A stretch of DNA of 64,000 nt from NCBI GenBank assembly GCA_002359185.1, contig DEML01000068.1, positions 28,940 to 92,939 of the forward strand, read 5' to 3'. The notes beneath the pieces are model-generated. The model saw only the letters and a program-made list of their open reading frames with translations, did not search any database and was not told where the DNA came from. This stretch comes from Planctomycetaceae bacterium UBA2671. Lineage in GTDB: Bacteria > Planctomycetota > Planctomycetia > Planctomycetales > Planctomycetaceae. Shown here piece after piece: positions 18,001 to 27,481 of this stretch. The translations under genes were made by a program, and so were the position numbers. Each line of letters begins with the position of its first letter. The stretch's first letter is position 1.

Positions 18001-19698
18001 ATGGGACTCAATGCAACATTAATGACCGCCGGCCGATCCCTCGAGCTGTTTACAGCCGGGATTCAGGTTTCAGGTCAGAACGTCGCTAATGCGAATACGC
18101 CCGGTTATGTTCGTGAAGAACTTAATCTTGGAACCAATACGCCCTATGAAGCGGGCGGACTGATCCTCGGGACCGGGGCACGCGATAACGGAATTCGTCA
18201 GCAACTCGACTATCATCTCGAACAACAGTTACATGCCGCCAATACCGATGCAGGGAGTGCCGAAATTCGCAGCGAAGTTTATGGTCGACTGGAATTGATT
18301 CTGGGAGAATTGGGATCTGGAGATCTCTCTTCGCAACTCAACGCCTTCTCTGCATCCATCAACGAAGTGGTGAATCAACCCGAGTTGATCAGTAATCGGC
18401 AGGTTGTTCTGCAGGAGGGGGCGCAGCTGGCTACCTCGATTCAGGATATCCGAGCGAATGTCGATCGAGCTCGAAATGGGCTCACCAGTGATGTCAAAGG
18501 CTTTGTCGATGAAATCAACGGACTTGTCGATTCCATAGCGAAACTGAATACGCAAATTGTGAGACAGGAATCAGCAGGACTGAATGGAAGTCAGGCGGGT
18601 GGTCTGCGTTCAGAACGATTAACGGCTCTGAATCGACTTTCTGAACTTATCCCGATTCGTACGGTTGAACTTAAGACGGGCTCGATTGATGTTCATTCCG
18701 GATCTGACTTCCTGGTTCTCAATGGAAACTCTCAGCATCTTGAAACCGAAACCAAATCCGACCGCGGAGTGATCACGAATGAAGTCGTTTTCTCGAAAAC
18801 GAAAGCGTCTTTCGTCTCTACTTCAGGTGAATTGGGAGGTGCGATTGATGCCCGGGACAATATTCTGGGAACATTTGCAGACGACCTCGACACATACACA
18901 CAGGCTGTTATTCAGGAAGTCAACCTGATTCATGCCTCGGGCGAAGGGCTAAAAGGGTATGAATCGGTCACTTCAACAAATGCAATCGAAGACACCTCGG
19001 CCAGTTTGAATGCAGCCGGACTGGGCTTAACTCCCAAACATGGCAGCTTTGAAATCAAGATTTATGATCAGGCCACAGAGGCAACGATCACAACTCGTAT
19101 CAATATCGACCTGGATGGTTTGAACGGGAACGATACTTCTCTCGATGATCTCCAGGCCGCTCTCGATGCGATTGGAAATCTGTCTGCCAGCATCGACAAT
19201 CGAGGACAGCTAACCCTCAGTGCAGATGCCGGGTATGAAATCAAATTTAGCAACGACACCAGCGGAACATTAGCTGCTCTGGGAATCAACACCTTCTTTC
19301 AAGGTAAAGACTCCAACGATATTGCCGTGAATGAAACCCTGAAAAAAGATCCCTTCCTATTCGCGGCTGGATTGGGAAATGGACCTGGGGACAACCTGAA
19401 TGCCCAGTCGTTAGCGACCTTTTTCACAAAACCCTCAGGCAGACTGGGAAATGCCAGCCTGGATGATTTTTACTCCGGCGTCACCTCACAGATAGCCAGT
19501 TCGTCAGCAGCCGAGTCGGCTTTGGCGACTGGCTTCAACTCCTTCCACAATTCACTGAGCGGTTTGCGATTGCAGAATTCGGGAGTCAGCCTCGATGAAG
19601 AAGCGATCAATATTATGGAACTGCAGCAAAGTTATGCGGCTGCCGCGAGAATTATCAGTACGGTCGATGAATTGTTCAATGTGTTGTTGAGCATTTAA
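18001..19698 (+). CDS. flgK: Flagellar hook-associated protein FlgK
   Basis: 565 aa, hook-filament junction protein 1. N-terminus: SLELFTAGIQVSGQNVANAN with TPGYVREEL is the standard rod/hook signature. C-terminus: SGVSLDEEAINIMELQQSYA followed by AARIISTVDELFNVLLSI is diagnostic of FlgK. The middle, about residues 330-440, holds a beta-rich insert (GSFEIKIYDQATEATITTRI) resembling the repeated units in the next gene, flgL. Exported by the flagellar type III system. Confidence 0.96.
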   Translation: MGLNATLMTAGRSLELFTAGIQVSGQNVANANTPGYVREELNLGTNTPYEAGGLILGTGARDNGIRQQLDYHLEQQLHAANTDAGSAEIRSEVYGRLELILGELGSGDLSSQLNAFSASINEVVNQPELISNRQVVLQEGAQLATSIQDIRANVDRARNGLTSDVKGFVDEINGLVDSIAKLNTQIVRQESAGLNGSQAGGLRSERLTALNRLSELIPIRTVELKTGSIDVHSGSDFLVLNGNSQHLETETKSDRGVITNEVVFSKTKASFVSTSGELGGAIDARDNILGTFADDLDTYTQAVIQEVNLIHASGEGLKGYESVTSTNAIEDTSASLNAAGLGLTPKHGSFEIKIYDQATEATITTRINIDLDGLNGNDTSLDDLQAALDAIGNLSASIDNRGQLTLSADAGYEIKFSNDTSGTLAALGINTFFQGKDSNDIAVNETLKKDPFLFAAGLGNGPGDNLNAQSLATFFTKPSGRLGNASLDDFYSGVTSQIASSSAAESALATGFNSFHNSLSGLRLQNSGVSLDEEAINIMELQQSYAAAARIISTVDELFNVLLSI

Positions 19699-19715
19699 TA
19701 AATTAGAGACAGATA

Positions 19716-19836
19716 CAGTCCCCTCTCCCACTGGGAGAGGGTTAGGTGAGGGGAATTCGCGTGGAGTTTAATGAGTACGTCGAAGGAATCCCCTCATCCG
19801 GCCTTCGGCCACCTTCTCCCCCAGGAGAAGGAAATA
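19716..19836. repeat. Palindromic repeat (CCCCTCTCCC family)
   Basis: Contains CCCTCTCCCACTGGGAGAGGG and, about 65 bp on, CCCCTCATCCGGCCTTCGG then CTTCTCCCCCAGGAGAAGG. Related copies lie at 36253-36345 and 39737-39895. Separates flgK from flgL. Confidence 0.8.
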
Positions 19837-19964
19837 AATATGAATTCCTGAATATTTTGACGGTTCAGAATATTGATGACCTGTGAATCTCAAGGATGTT
19901 AATTCGCTAATTGATCTTGATCTGCCTTTGATCTGAAACAAACTCTCTCGAAAGAAACTGAACC

Positions 19965-22196
19965 GTGTCACTGGGACCTATTCAAACTGGCCGAATTCCG
20001 AGTTCTCTGATTTACAACCGTTCGTTGCAAAATCTGGATTCGAGTACGCGCGCGTTTCTGCAACTGCAGGATCGAATTTCGAGTGGTCAGCAGTTTCAGA
20101 CCATCGGCGAAAATCCAGCAGCTGCCTTGAAAACAATTCTCCTGCAGCAGACACAGGAACGAAATCAACAGGTCTCAGACAATGTCGAAGTCAGTCGCTC
20201 TTTGCTCTCAGCGACAGAAAATACTTTAGGCCGAATTGGAGATGTCCATAACCAGCTCAATTCGATCATCCTTTCCGGTCTGGGCGATTCCACATCTGCC
20301 ACTGAGAAAAAGCAACTGGCGACAGAGGTCGGGACTTTGATCCAGGAAATCGTCAATGCAGGGAATACACAATTCCGCGGCCGGTATCTGTTTGGGGGAA
20401 CGAACAACACCCAGGCTCCGTTTTCATTTTCAAATAATAATGATGCGATCAAATTCTCCGGGACTCTGGCCGAGATTAACTCCTTTATCTCCACAGATGG
20501 CCTGCTCGCCAATAATGTCAATCCTCAGCAGGCCCTTAACCCCACTGCATCTGTCAAAGGCAGTGATCTGAATCCCAGTCTCACTTCTGCGACTCGAATT
20601 CAGGATCTGTTTGGTGGTTCCGGAGTGGAGTTAGGAATTATTGAAGTGACCGTCGACACAGGTGGCGGGCCGCAGACCGAGAGAATTGATTTATCGAATG
20701 CCGATACGATTCAGGATTTCGTCACACGTCTGGAAGCTCCTTTCGCTGGCGATTTAACGGTTGGTATCACTGCTACGGGTATCACACTGACTCCAAGTGC
20801 AGGAACGGTAGCCGTTGCCGACTTGCCGAATAGTCGCGTAGCTGGTGATCTGGGAATCAAATCCGCAGCAGGAGCGAGCATCACCTCCAAAGACCTGGAT
20901 CCACGGCTGAGCCGATTGACAACTTTGGCCTCCCTGAATGGCGGGGCGGGCATCGGTCCAACCACCGGCACAGGAATTGTGGTGACCAACGGGATCCAAT
21001 CGGAAACGATCGACCTTGATGGCCTGACCACTGTTGAAGACTTCTTCAATGCCCTGAAAAAAGCCAATGTCGATGTCGAAGGAGGCTTTACCGCTGATGG
21101 AAAAGGATTGCAGGTCATCAGTCGCTTGAGTGGAGTCGGATTATCGATCGCCGAAAATGGGGGCACGAATGCGGCTGGCCTGGGTCTACAGACTTTTTCT
21201 GGGACCACGCAACTTTCCTCACTCGATAACGGAAAAGGAGTGCCCGTTAATGGAACTTCCGAATTCGATCTGATCCGACGCGATGGAACCGAAGTCAGCA
21301 TTTCGCTGGCTGGTGCCAAAACGGTGCAGGATGTGGTCGACAAGATTAATGCCATTGATCCCGGTGTTCTGGTCGCGTCATTCAATACCACTGGAAACGG
21401 TTTGATACTGAGCGATTCTTCGGGAACCGGAGCGTTAGCGGTTGCTGAGAATGCCATTACCAGTGCTTTGAAAATTTCTGGAACTGAAGATGGAAATGCG
21501 GATCTGGAAGGGACGGGTGTCGGCGCAGAGTCTGCTCTCGATTTACTTACGAACCTCAATGACGGAGCAGGGGTTCCCGTCGGGGCGTCCACTCTCGACA
21601 TCACTCGCCGGGATGGTTCGGTCGTGAACGTCGATCTGTCAGCTGCTCTGACCGTTCAAGATGTACTCGATGCCGTCAATGCGGTCGATCCCGGCAATTT
21701 AGTGATGACACACAGTTCTGTTACGGAAAGCTTTCAACTGAATGATAATGCCGGGACAGGGAGTTTAACAGTTGCCGACAATGTGGTTTCGACAGCATTG
21801 GGCATAGCCGGAAGTGAAGATGGTGTCGTCGACCTTTCCGGTACGGATCCGAATCCACAACGCTCGACAGGCTTGCTCGATTTGATGTTTCGCCTTCGCG
21901 ATGCGTTAGAGACGGGGAATAATCAGGAACTGGAAGTGATTTCCGGGGCTCTGAAATCGGAATTTGAGGACTTCAATTTTCTGAGGGGTGACGTGGGCGG
22001 ACGATTACAATCGCTCGATCGCTACGCCAATAAGCTAGCCGATGAAGATATCCAGATCCAGGAATCCCTCTCGGAAGTCTTCGATACCGACATGACTGAA
22101 GCGATCACTCAATTTGCCAATCTTCAAGTCACCATCCAGGCTGCCCAGCAAATCGCGGCTCAAACTCTGCAGTTGAATCTGTTCAACTATCTGTAG
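19965..22196 (+). CDS. flgL: Flagellar hook-associated protein FlgL, enlarged by internal repeats
   Basis: 743 aa from GTG at 19965; typical FlgL is 300-400 aa. N-terminus (YNRSLQNLDSSTRAFLQLQD, ISSGQQF) and C-terminus (DMTEAITQFANLQVTIQAAQ) are flagellin/FlgL helical regions. Between them lie four tandem beta-rich units of about 100 aa, starting near residues 210, 314, 415 and 521. The last two share DLIRRDGTEV/DITRRDGSVV, TVQDVVDKINAIDPG/TVQDVLDAVNAVDPG and a GTGxLxVAxN block. These resemble flagellin-IN type modules and probably form surface domains on the junction ring. Confidence 0.9.
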   Translation: MSLGPIQTGRIPSSLIYNRSLQNLDSSTRAFLQLQDRISSGQQFQTIGENPAAALKTILLQQTQERNQQVSDNVEVSRSLLSATENTLGRIGDVHNQLNSIILSGLGDSTSATEKKQLATEVGTLIQEIVNAGNTQFRGRYLFGGTNNTQAPFSFSNNNDAIKFSGTLAEINSFISTDGLLANNVNPQQALNPTASVKGSDLNPSLTSATRIQDLFGGSGVELGIIEVTVDTGGGPQTERIDLSNADTIQDFVTRLEAPFAGDLTVGITATGITLTPSAGTVAVADLPNSRVAGDLGIKSAAGASITSKDLDPRLSRLTTLASLNGGAGIGPTTGTGIVVTNGIQSETIDLDGLTTVEDFFNALKKANVDVEGGFTADGKGLQVISRLSGVGLSIAENGGTNAAGLGLQTFSGTTQLSSLDNGKGVPVNGTSEFDLIRRDGTEVSISLAGAKTVQDVVDKINAIDPGVLVASFNTTGNGLILSDSSGTGALAVAENAITSALKISGTEDGNADLEGTGVGAESALDLLTNLNDGAGVPVGASTLDITRRDGSVVNVDLSAALTVQDVLDAVNAVDPGNLVMTHSSVTESFQLNDNAGTGSLTVADNVVSTALGIAGSEDGVVDLSGTDPNPQRSTGLLDLMFRLRDALETGNNQELEVISGALKSEFEDFNFLRGDVGGRLQSLDRYANKLADEDIQIQESLSEVFDTDMTEAITQFANLQVTIQAAQQIAAQTLQLNLFNYL

Positions 22197-22231
22197 AGAG
22201 TTCTCTCACGTATTGAATCCATTTTTCGATT

Positions 22232-22266
22232 AAAAAAGCGAGTCGGGCATCACTGCATCGACTCGC
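22232..22266 (-). terminator. Terminator after the SMP-30-like gene
   Basis: GCGAGTCG (22238-22245) pairs with CGACTCGC (22259-22266). On the minus strand it is followed by TTTTTT, so it serves the gene ending at 22290. Confidence 0.85.
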
Positions 22267-22289
22267 TATAAACAATGATTCCACCGAGT

Positions 22290-23330
22290 TTACTTGTGCG
22301 ACAAACCTGTCAGGTTTGTTTTGATGCGGCAGATATACATGTCGGCTGTCATGTAGAGAGTTTTACCATCTGCTCCGCCGAAGGTACAGTTGGAAGTCCG
22401 CTCGCCTGTGCTGATCCGACCGAGCAATTTTCCGTCTGGTGTGAAGATGTAAACCCCGCCAGGACCAGTTGCGAAAATTGTCCCATCTGTGGCGATCGCC
22501 ATGCCATCGGGTAAGCCAGGAAGTTTATCGACCGATTCCGTCGCATCGTGCAGAACTCGACTTTTGCCGAGCGAACCATCTTTATTGATTGGAAATGCTT
22601 TCCACAACGCAGCTTCAGGATCCGATTGAGCCAGATACAAAGTTTTCTCGTCGGGAGACAAAGCAATCCCGTTCGGACGGGTCATCTCTTTGGTCAGCAG
22701 AGTCAGTTGTTGATCGGGAGACAATCGATAGACACCACAGAAGTCGAGTTCGCGACGAGGATCATCCCAGCGTTTCGGCAAGCCGTATGGCGGATCGGTG
22801 AAGAGCAAATCTCCATTGGAATGAAAAACGAGATCGTTCGGACTATTGAGACGCTTGCCTTCGTAATTGTCGACGAGCGTTCGTTTACCGCCTTCTTTTG
22901 TGAGAACGGATAGACGTCGGTCGCCATGCTCGCAGGAGGTGAGCCGCCCCTGAGCATCGAGCATTAAACCATTGCAGCCAGGTTCTGCCCCATAAGGAGC
23001 AACTCCCGTGTATCCACTCGGCTGCATGAAGAGCGAAACTCCCTCTCCTTCATCCCAGCGGAAAACTGCGTTTTGTGGGATATCCGAAAACAGCAGATGT
23101 CCCGGATCGCCCGGCACCCAGACAGGCCCCTCGGTCCAGTCGAAGCCGGACGCAACGACTTCAATCACCGCATCCTTGGGAATAATTTTGTTGACCGAGT
23201 CATCCATTCGCAGAACTTCCCCCAGATGAGGGAAGTTGAGCGTGTCCTGAGCAGTGCAGACGTTGGTGACCAGCATGATCATCAACGTGAGAGCAAATCG
23301 AGTCATGGGTGTCGCTTTCGTTAAACGCAT
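22290..23330 (-). CDS. SMP-30/gluconolactonase-family exported protein
   Basis: 346 aa; hydrophobic leader (FALTLMIMLVTNVCTAQ) for export. Six-bladed propeller motifs of the family: FDWTEGPVWV, the metal-region NSPNDLVFHSNGDLLFTDPP, TRPNGIALSPDEKTLY and LPDGMAIATDGTIFATG. These match SMP-30/gluconolactonase enzymes that hydrolyse sugar lactones using a divalent metal; Glu of TEGP and Asn/Asp of SPND would be ligands. ATG at 23306 is an alternative start. Substrate cannot be fixed from sequence. Confidence 0.88.
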   Translation of the reverse strand: MRLTKATPMTRFALTLMIMLVTNVCTAQDTLNFPHLGEVLRMDDSVNKIIPKDAVIEVVASGFDWTEGPVWVPGDPGHLLFSDIPQNAVFRWDEGEGVSLFMQPSGYTGVAPYGAEPGCNGLMLDAQGRLTSCEHGDRRLSVLTKEGGKRTLVDNYEGKRLNSPNDLVFHSNGDLLFTDPPYGLPKRWDDPRRELDFCGVYRLSPDQQLTLLTKEMTRPNGIALSPDEKTLYLAQSDPEAALWKAFPINKDGSLGKSRVLHDATESVDKLPGLPDGMAIATDGTIFATGPGGVYIFTPDGKLLGRISTGERTSNCTFGGADGKTLYMTADMYICRIKTNLTGLSHK

Positions 23331-23572
23331 CGAAAAATTGTGATACGAATACGAATATCATGTCACGACACGCAACGCAACCAAGCCGACATGAGTATTA
23401 TATTTAATGGGGATCGCAAAAAAACAGGGTGGCCCAGATAGCTCCGCTATCCGGGTGGACGAAGTCCACAAGAGGTCTTCAGATTGAAGATGGAAATCTC
23501 ACAGGGCTCTTGCGGCTACGCAGCCCCGAAAGAAATTTTCGGGGCTATCCTGATCAATAGTTTCTACTCAGA
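23331..23572. repeat. Intergenic palindromic repeat (GATAGC/CCGAAAG family)
   Basis: Contains AGATAGCTCCGCTATC and GTGGACGAAGTCCAC (23440-23470), then CCCCGAAAGAAATTTTCGGGG (23523-23543). The same modules recur, in different order, at 30585-30713. Confidence 0.75.
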
Positions 23573-25528
23573 TTACTCTTCCGTTTCCCGCAACTTGGCC
23601 AGCACGGTGAAGTCCTCCAGAGTCGTCGTATCGCCAGCCGACTCCCGGCCTGCGGCAATGTCTCGAAGCAGGCGTCGCATGATTTTTCCGGAACGGGTTT
23701 TCGGCAACGCGGCTGCGAAGCGGATTTGATCGGGTGTGGCGATGGCCCCAATCTGTTTGCGGACGTGCTGCGTCAGTTCTTTTTTCAGTTCTTCGGAGCC
23801 CCCATCTTTGGCTGTGACAAAACAGCAGATGCCTTCTCCCTTGAGTTCATGCGGGAAACCAACAACAGCCGCTTCGGTCACCTGTTCGTGAGACACCAGA
23901 GCTGATTCCACTTCCATGGTACTGAGTCGATGCCCTGAAACATTCAGCACATCATCGACACGCCCCATCACCCAGTAATAGCCATCTTCATCCTTTCGGG
24001 CTCCGTCACCAGCGAAGTAGCAGCCGTCAATTTTAGAGAAGTAGGTGTCGACGAAGCGTTCGTGATCGCCATAGAGGGTTCGTAACATGTGCGGCCAGGG
24101 TTGAGTCATGACCAGCAACCCACCCTGATTATCGCCAACTTCCTGTCCAGACTCATCGACAATTGCGGGCACGACACCCGGCAGAGGCTTTGTACAACTT
24201 CCCGGTTTTGTCGGAGTGATGCCCGGCAGCGGGCTGATCATGATGCCTCCCGTTTCGGTTTGCCACCAGGTATCGACGATGGGACAACGTTCGCCCCCGA
24301 TGACCGTATGATACCACATCCAGGCTTTCGGATTGATCGGCTCGCCAACGGTTCCGAGCAATCGCAGGCTGGAGAGATCGGCTTTCTGTGGGAATTCATC
24401 GCCCCATTTCATGAAGGCACGAATGGCAGTGGGAGCCGTATAGAAGAGGGTGACGCGATATTTTTCAACCAGTTCCCAGAAACGACCTTCATCCGGCCAG
24501 TTGGGAGCCCCTTCGTACATCATCGTCGTCGCCCCGTTTGCGAGCGGACCATAAACGATGTAACTGTGACCGGTAATCCAGCCGATATCGGCAGTGCACC
24601 AGTAAGTATCTTCAGGTGATAAATCGAAAACCCATTTGGTTGTCATCTGAGCACCGAGCATATACCCGGCGGTGGTGTGCATCACGCCTTTCGGCTTACC
24701 GGTACTGCCGGAGGTATACAGAATGAAGAGTGGATGTTCGCTGTCGAGTGATGCAGCAGGGCAATCGGCTGATTCATTTTCCATCAGTTCGTGCCACCAG
24801 TAATCGCGGTCTGGTACCATGGTCACATCGCATCCGGTGCGTTGATAGACAATCACTTTTTCAACGGTCGGCGAGCGTTCCAGACTTTCATCGACAGCGA
24901 TTTTCAACGGCACTTCTTTGCCACGACGCCAGCCAGCATCGGCAGTGATGACCAGCTTGGCTTCGGCATCATTATTCCGATCCGCGACGGCATCAGCACT
25001 GAAACCACCGAAAATGATCGAGTGAGTCGCACCAATCCTGGCACAGGCGAGCATTGCGATGGCCAGTTCAGGAACCATCGGCATATAAATTGTGATCCGG
25101 TCGCCAGCTACAATGCCCATCCGTTTCAGGACATTGGCAAACCGACAGACTTCCCGGTGCAAATCCTGATAACGGAGTACGCGGGTATCGCCCGGCTCCC
25201 CTTCCCAGATGATGGCCGCTTTATTGCCATGCCCGGCTTCAATGTGCCGATCCAGACATTGATAGCTCGCATTAATTTTGCCCCCTTCAAACCACTTCGT
25301 TTCTGGCATTTCACCAGACATGGTCGAAGTGAACGGTTCAAACCAGCTCAGATTTTCCTGAGCCAGTTCGCCCCAGAATTCAGCAGGATTCTCTTTGGCG
25401 TGCTGCCAGGCCTGCTCGTATTCCTCTTCCGTCTTAAAGCTGACACGAGGCGTGAACTCGGCAGGTGGTTGAAAAACGCGAGTTTCATGCAGAACATTTT
25501 CGATATTGCCAGATTCAAAGGCGGACAT
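23573..25528 (-). CDS. acs: Acetyl-CoA synthetase
   Basis: 651 aa, standard length. AMP-forming ligase converting acetate, ATP and CoA to acetyl-CoA. Core motifs: YTSGSTGKPKGVMHTT (P-loop-like A3), TWWQTETGG (A5), YFAGDGARKDEDGYYWVMGR-type region, and PKTRSGKIMRRLLR with the lysine that is controlled by acetylation in this family. The Trp of WWQTETGG fits a small acetyl pocket. Stands alone, flanked by repeats, so probably its own unit. Confidence 0.97.
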   Translation of the reverse strand: MSAFESGNIENVLHETRVFQPPAEFTPRVSFKTEEEYEQAWQHAKENPAEFWGELAQENLSWFEPFTSTMSGEMPETKWFEGGKINASYQCLDRHIEAGHGNKAAIIWEGEPGDTRVLRYQDLHREVCRFANVLKRMGIVAGDRITIYMPMVPELAIAMLACARIGATHSIIFGGFSADAVADRNNDAEAKLVITADAGWRRGKEVPLKIAVDESLERSPTVEKVIVYQRTGCDVTMVPDRDYWWHELMENESADCPAASLDSEHPLFILYTSGSTGKPKGVMHTTAGYMLGAQMTTKWVFDLSPEDTYWCTADIGWITGHSYIVYGPLANGATTMMYEGAPNWPDEGRFWELVEKYRVTLFYTAPTAIRAFMKWGDEFPQKADLSSLRLLGTVGEPINPKAWMWYHTVIGGERCPIVDTWWQTETGGIMISPLPGITPTKPGSCTKPLPGVVPAIVDESGQEVGDNQGGLLVMTQPWPHMLRTLYGDHERFVDTYFSKIDGCYFAGDGARKDEDGYYWVMGRVDDVLNVSGHRLSTMEVESALVSHEQVTEAAVVGFPHELKGEGICCFVTAKDGGSEELKKELTQHVRKQIGAIATPDQIRFAAALPKTRSGKIMRRLLRDIAAGRESAGDTTTLEDFTVLAKLRETEE

Positions 25529-25958
25529 GCGCAGCTCCGTATATTTGACTGAATGTCAATCTTTAGTGATTATTAAAAGCCGTAAGTGGTAGGTCAGGCT
25601 GTGCCTGACATGATGAACTATTGACGTTGTAGTTCGTCAGGCACAGCCTGACCTTCGGATTAATTCCGAATTGAAATCGATAGAATTTGATCTATCGAAC
25701 GATAGTAAAGCCCCCGATAGCAAACGTCAACGAAATCCGTATCGCTGAGGGAAAGCAAGTGATTCCACAAATCAGGAATCACACTAACCAGCAAAGTCAG
25801 CCTCAATTGCCTGGATTCAATACAACCGTGGGTGGCTGGTCGAACGCGAAAACATGGGTGGCGGGGGCGCTCCGCTTCAGCGGAAGCCCCCGAGAGTTCA
25901 AAGTTCGGGTGCTTCTCTTCGAGAGCGCCCCAGCCACCCTGACTAATCATCCGCAGTA
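25529..25958. repeat. Gap holding two palindromic repeat families
   Basis: 430 bp without a gene. AGGTCAGGCTGTGCCTGAC (25591-25609) is exactly inverted at 25636-25654; a single related arm lies at 27225-27243. A second element at 25856-25940 (GGTGGCGGGGGCGCTCCGC ... GCGCCCCAGCCACC) belongs to a family also found at 53601-53742, 60194-60280 and 63965-64000. Confidence 0.8.
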
Positions 25959-27206
25959 CTACTCTTGTTTCTCGCCCCGATTGAAAATCAAATGCGTACC
26001 TGATTTTCCCGCGACGGCAATATCGAGCTTGCCATCGCCGTCGAGATCTGCAGTCCGAATCTGCAGGCCGATTCCGACGTTGCCGCTGGTGTCGATATCA
26101 TGTCGGGTGAATTTCAACGCGACAGGATCCCATTCGTAATAAAAAATCCCGGCTGGTTCCCGACCGCCTGGATCGTTGCCGTTATGAGCACGGACACGTT
26201 TCCCCGTGATCAATTCATCCTGACCATCGCCATCAATGTCGGCAAAATGCAGGGCGTGTGCCTGTGAGAAGCTTTTGTCGATTTCATGCTCTTTCCACTG
26301 CAGGCTGCCGTTTTCATCGATGCCGGTCACTTCCCACCAGTAGATGCCGTAGTCGTGTCCTTTGGCCCAGATGATATCGTTTCGACCATCGCCATTGAGA
26401 TCCCTGACCAGGCAGGGGACAGCTGCGTGCCAGTCGAGCCAGTCGGCATGATATTTCCACTGCTGTGAGTCGGCATTCTCAGCAGGTTGTTCATACCAAC
26501 CCTGGCCGACGAGAATATCGGTTCGACCATCGTTATTGATGTCGCCAATTGCCATGCCATGCCCGTTGGCCCGTTCTCCGATTAACCATTTGTCCAAAGC
26601 GGGAACTTGTGTCGTCAGAGTCCCGGAAGCACCAGCGCCCGACTTGCCTTTTCCCTCTACTTTCTGCTCGACTTCTTTCGTAGTCAATTTCCAGAGGCAG
26701 GTTGGATTCGTTTTATTCCAACTGTTGACCAGAAATTCGGGAACGTCATCACCATCGATATCCAGAAACAGATTTCCCTCATTCTGACTGAGTTGACTGT
26801 CGACAAGCACATGTTTTTTCCACATCTGCCCCAGACGCAGTCCTTCTTCTTTTGGGTTCTCGTACCAGCAGATTTCCGTCTGCAGGAAGCCGCCGGAGAT
26901 CAAATCGACCCAGCCATCCTTGTTCACATCGTAAGCAAAATCACCATTGCTGACGACATATCCATTCCAGTCCTCAATCATTCGCAACGGATGCGGCACA
27001 TATTCCGGAGCCCGAAACCAGTTGCGGCCGGAAATGATATCGAGCTGACCGTCGTTATCGACATCGGCCACATCGATTCCCTCATTGGCATCGACCGTCA
27101 AACGTTTGACTTCGAATTTGAGTGGTTTGTCAGCGAATGCCTGAGTGGAAGCTGCCAAGAGCATTCCAGACACCAGACAGATCACGGAGAATTTCAAGCA
27201 TTTCAT
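25959..27206 (-). CDS. Secreted FG-GAP/VCBS repeat protein
   Basis: 415 aa; signal peptide ending STQAFA. At least six repeats of the calcium-binding type D-x-D-x-D-G are visible: DVDNDGQLDII, DVNKDGWVDLI, DINNDGRTDILVG, DLNGDGRNDIIWA, DIDGDGQDELITG and DLDGDGKLDIAVAG. These form a beta-propeller with Ca-binding loops, as in integrin-like FG-GAP proteins. It spans the whole mature chain. Extracellular binding or enzymatic role unknown; such proteins are abundant in Planctomycetes. Confidence 0.88.
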   Translation of the reverse strand: MKCLKFSVICLVSGMLLAASTQAFADKPLKFEVKRLTVDANEGIDVADVDNDGQLDIISGRNWFRAPEYVPHPLRMIEDWNGYVVSNGDFAYDVNKDGWVDLISGGFLQTEICWYENPKEEGLRLGQMWKKHVLVDSQLSQNEGNLFLDIDGDDVPEFLVNSWNKTNPTCLWKLTTKEVEQKVEGKGKSGAGASGTLTTQVPALDKWLIGERANGHGMAIGDINNDGRTDILVGQGWYEQPAENADSQQWKYHADWLDWHAAVPCLVRDLNGDGRNDIIWAKGHDYGIYWWEVTGIDENGSLQWKEHEIDKSFSQAHALHFADIDGDGQDELITGKRVRAHNGNDPGGREPAGIFYYEWDPVALKFTRHDIDTSGNVGIGLQIRTADLDGDGKLDIAVAGKSGTHLIFNRGEKQE

Positions 27207-27224
27207 CGTCTTGTCCTCAGCTGT

Positions 27225-27243
27225 AGGTCAGGCACTGCCTGAC
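27225..27243. repeat. Single-arm copy of the AGGTCAGGC palindrome
   Basis: AGGTCAGGCACTGCCTGAC, related to the pair at 25591-25654, just upstream of the FG-GAP gene start. Confidence 0.7.
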
Positions 27244-27481
27244 GAAATGGGCGTTCATTAATAAAATCGAAGTGTTCATAATTGGCAAGTACATCTTATT
27301 CACATCAATAAACTATGTTACGTCGATGGCCTTTCCTGTGCCAGTCTGACCCAGAGAATTACTTCTGCAGAAGAATTCCCCTTGCCGATTTGCCCCTGTT
27401 TCGATTATGACTAGCAGGCTGGAGGGGGAACTCCGCGAATAATATCGATCAAATTCAGCGATCAGATCTCAGGGAGGGGAT

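Noticed and set aside
20711..21604. 297-codon minus-strand frame inside flgL
   Set aside because: Antisense shadow of the flgL repeats; composition low in hydrophobic core patterns and no ribosome site.
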